Source: an uncultured Fusobacterium sp. (GTDB lineage: Bacteria > Fusobacteriota > Fusobacteriia > Fusobacteriales > Fusobacteriaceae). From it: DNA of 6,285 nucleotides. The notes beneath the pieces are model-generated. The model was not told the DNA's origin. It was given only the letters and a program-made list of their open reading frames with translations, and made no database searches. The translations under genes were made by a program, and so were the position numbers. The stretch is taken from assembly GCA_900542625.1 (NCBI GenBank), contig UQOH01000096.1, forward strand, positions 1 through 6,285, written 5' to 3'. The number at the start of each line of letters is the position of its first letter. Positions within the stretch are counted from its first letter, which is position 1. Positions 5,993 through 6,285 of the stretch are shown here, piece by piece.

Positions 5993-6223
5993 ATGCTAGA
6001 GAAACCAATTATTACAAAATATTCTAAAAATAAAAATCATAGATGTGTTATTTATGATAAAGAAGACGGACACTATGAGGTTTCCGTAGAAGAAGTTTTA
6101 AAGGGTGAAAATATGGGAGAGAAATGGGTTCAGTATAATGCTGTTAAAGATTATACTTATGTTACAAACAATATTGATACTGCTGTAAAAATAGCAGAAG
6201 ATACACTTTCAGATTTAAAATAA
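5993..6223 (+). CDS. Small protein of unknown function
   Basis: This is a 76-residue protein that I do not recognise. ATG at 5993 is preceded by a strong AAAGGGGG (5978-5985), seven bases away. The sequence has no signal peptide, membrane segment or cysteine cluster. It has one Cys and one Trp, and a probable beta-rich first half (HRCVIYDKEDGHYEVSVEEV, residues 16-35; GEKWVQYNAV) ending in an amphipathic helix (DTAVKIAEDTLSDLK). The layout of strands followed by one helix suggests a compact single-domain fold. It has its own promoter and a strong terminator 19 bases after the stop, so it looks like an independent single-gene unit. It has the same codon habits as its neighbours. Whether it works with the acidic protein upstream is unknown. 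Confidence 0.75.
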   Translation: MLEKPIITKYSKNKNHRCVIYDKEDGHYEVSVEEVLKGENMGEKWVQYNAVKDYTYVTNNIDTAVKIAEDTLSDLK

Positions 6224-6242
6224 AATTATTAAAATAAAAAAT

Positions 6243-6271
6243 AGCGCGATTGTCCATCGCGCTTTTCTTTT
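6243..6271 (+). terminator. Strong intrinsic terminator after the small gene
   Basis: AGCGCGAT (6243-6250) pairs perfectly with ATCGCGCT (6256-6263) around TGTCC and is followed by TTTTCTTTT. This GC-rich stem stands out in very AT-rich surroundings. It ends the unit that includes the gene stopping at 6223. The remaining 14 bases of the window hold only a TATAAT-like run. Confidence 0.9.
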
Positions 6272-6285
6272 GTATAATATATTTA

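Overview
The window is AT-rich and holds two blocks that do not appear to belong together. Bases from about 1310 to the end look like the chromosome of a Fusobacterium-type bacterium. The supporting signs are very low GC, strong AGA/GGA/ATA/AAA codon preference, purine-rich AGGAGG-like ribosome binding sites, T-rich intrinsic terminators, a class of QueH typical of anaerobes, and CreD. Bases 1 to about 1310 look like bacteriophage DNA, probably from the phages of Bacteroidota. They carry a membrane-anchored coiled-coil spanin-like protein and the C-terminal part of a tail-fibre/sialidase-like protein with two Asp-boxes. The genus and phage assignments come from recall of families and composition; no search was run.

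Layout. 1-406 (minus): spanin-like protein, running off the left edge. 443-493: long hairpin, probable minus-strand terminator. 517 to about 1310 (minus): tail-fibre-like protein that has lost its 5' end. About 1310-1468 (plus): the 3' end of a host gene for a winged-helix-like domain ending SPKRCYY, followed by a strong terminator at 1476-1499. 1505-2128 (minus): queH, convergent with that fragment. 2129-2339: divergent promoter region. 2340-3491 (plus): DUF6348-like protein of unknown function, followed after 25 bases by creD (3517-4815), probably as one operon. 4816-5038: a promoter and an intrinsic terminator in front of the next gene. 5039-5875 (plus): very acidic protein of unknown function. 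5914-5942: promoter with a small palindrome in its spacer. 5993-6223 (plus): small protein of unknown function, closed by a strong terminator at 6243-6271.

The most notable point is the junction near 1300. A phage gene lacking its start and a host gene lacking its beginning meet there, so both are broken at one position. Ordinary prophage integration does not do this. The likeliest explanations are a chimeric assembly join or an illegitimate recombination or deletion, and read mapping would decide.

Functionally, queH is the last step of queuosine tRNA modification, and CreD is an inner-membrane envelope protein that may work with its DUF6348-like neighbour. The two right-hand genes are separately promoted small transcription units. 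The promoter plus terminator ahead of the acidic gene suggests either attenuation or a short RNA. I see no CRISPR array, tRNA, rRNA, insertion sequence or recognisable defence system.
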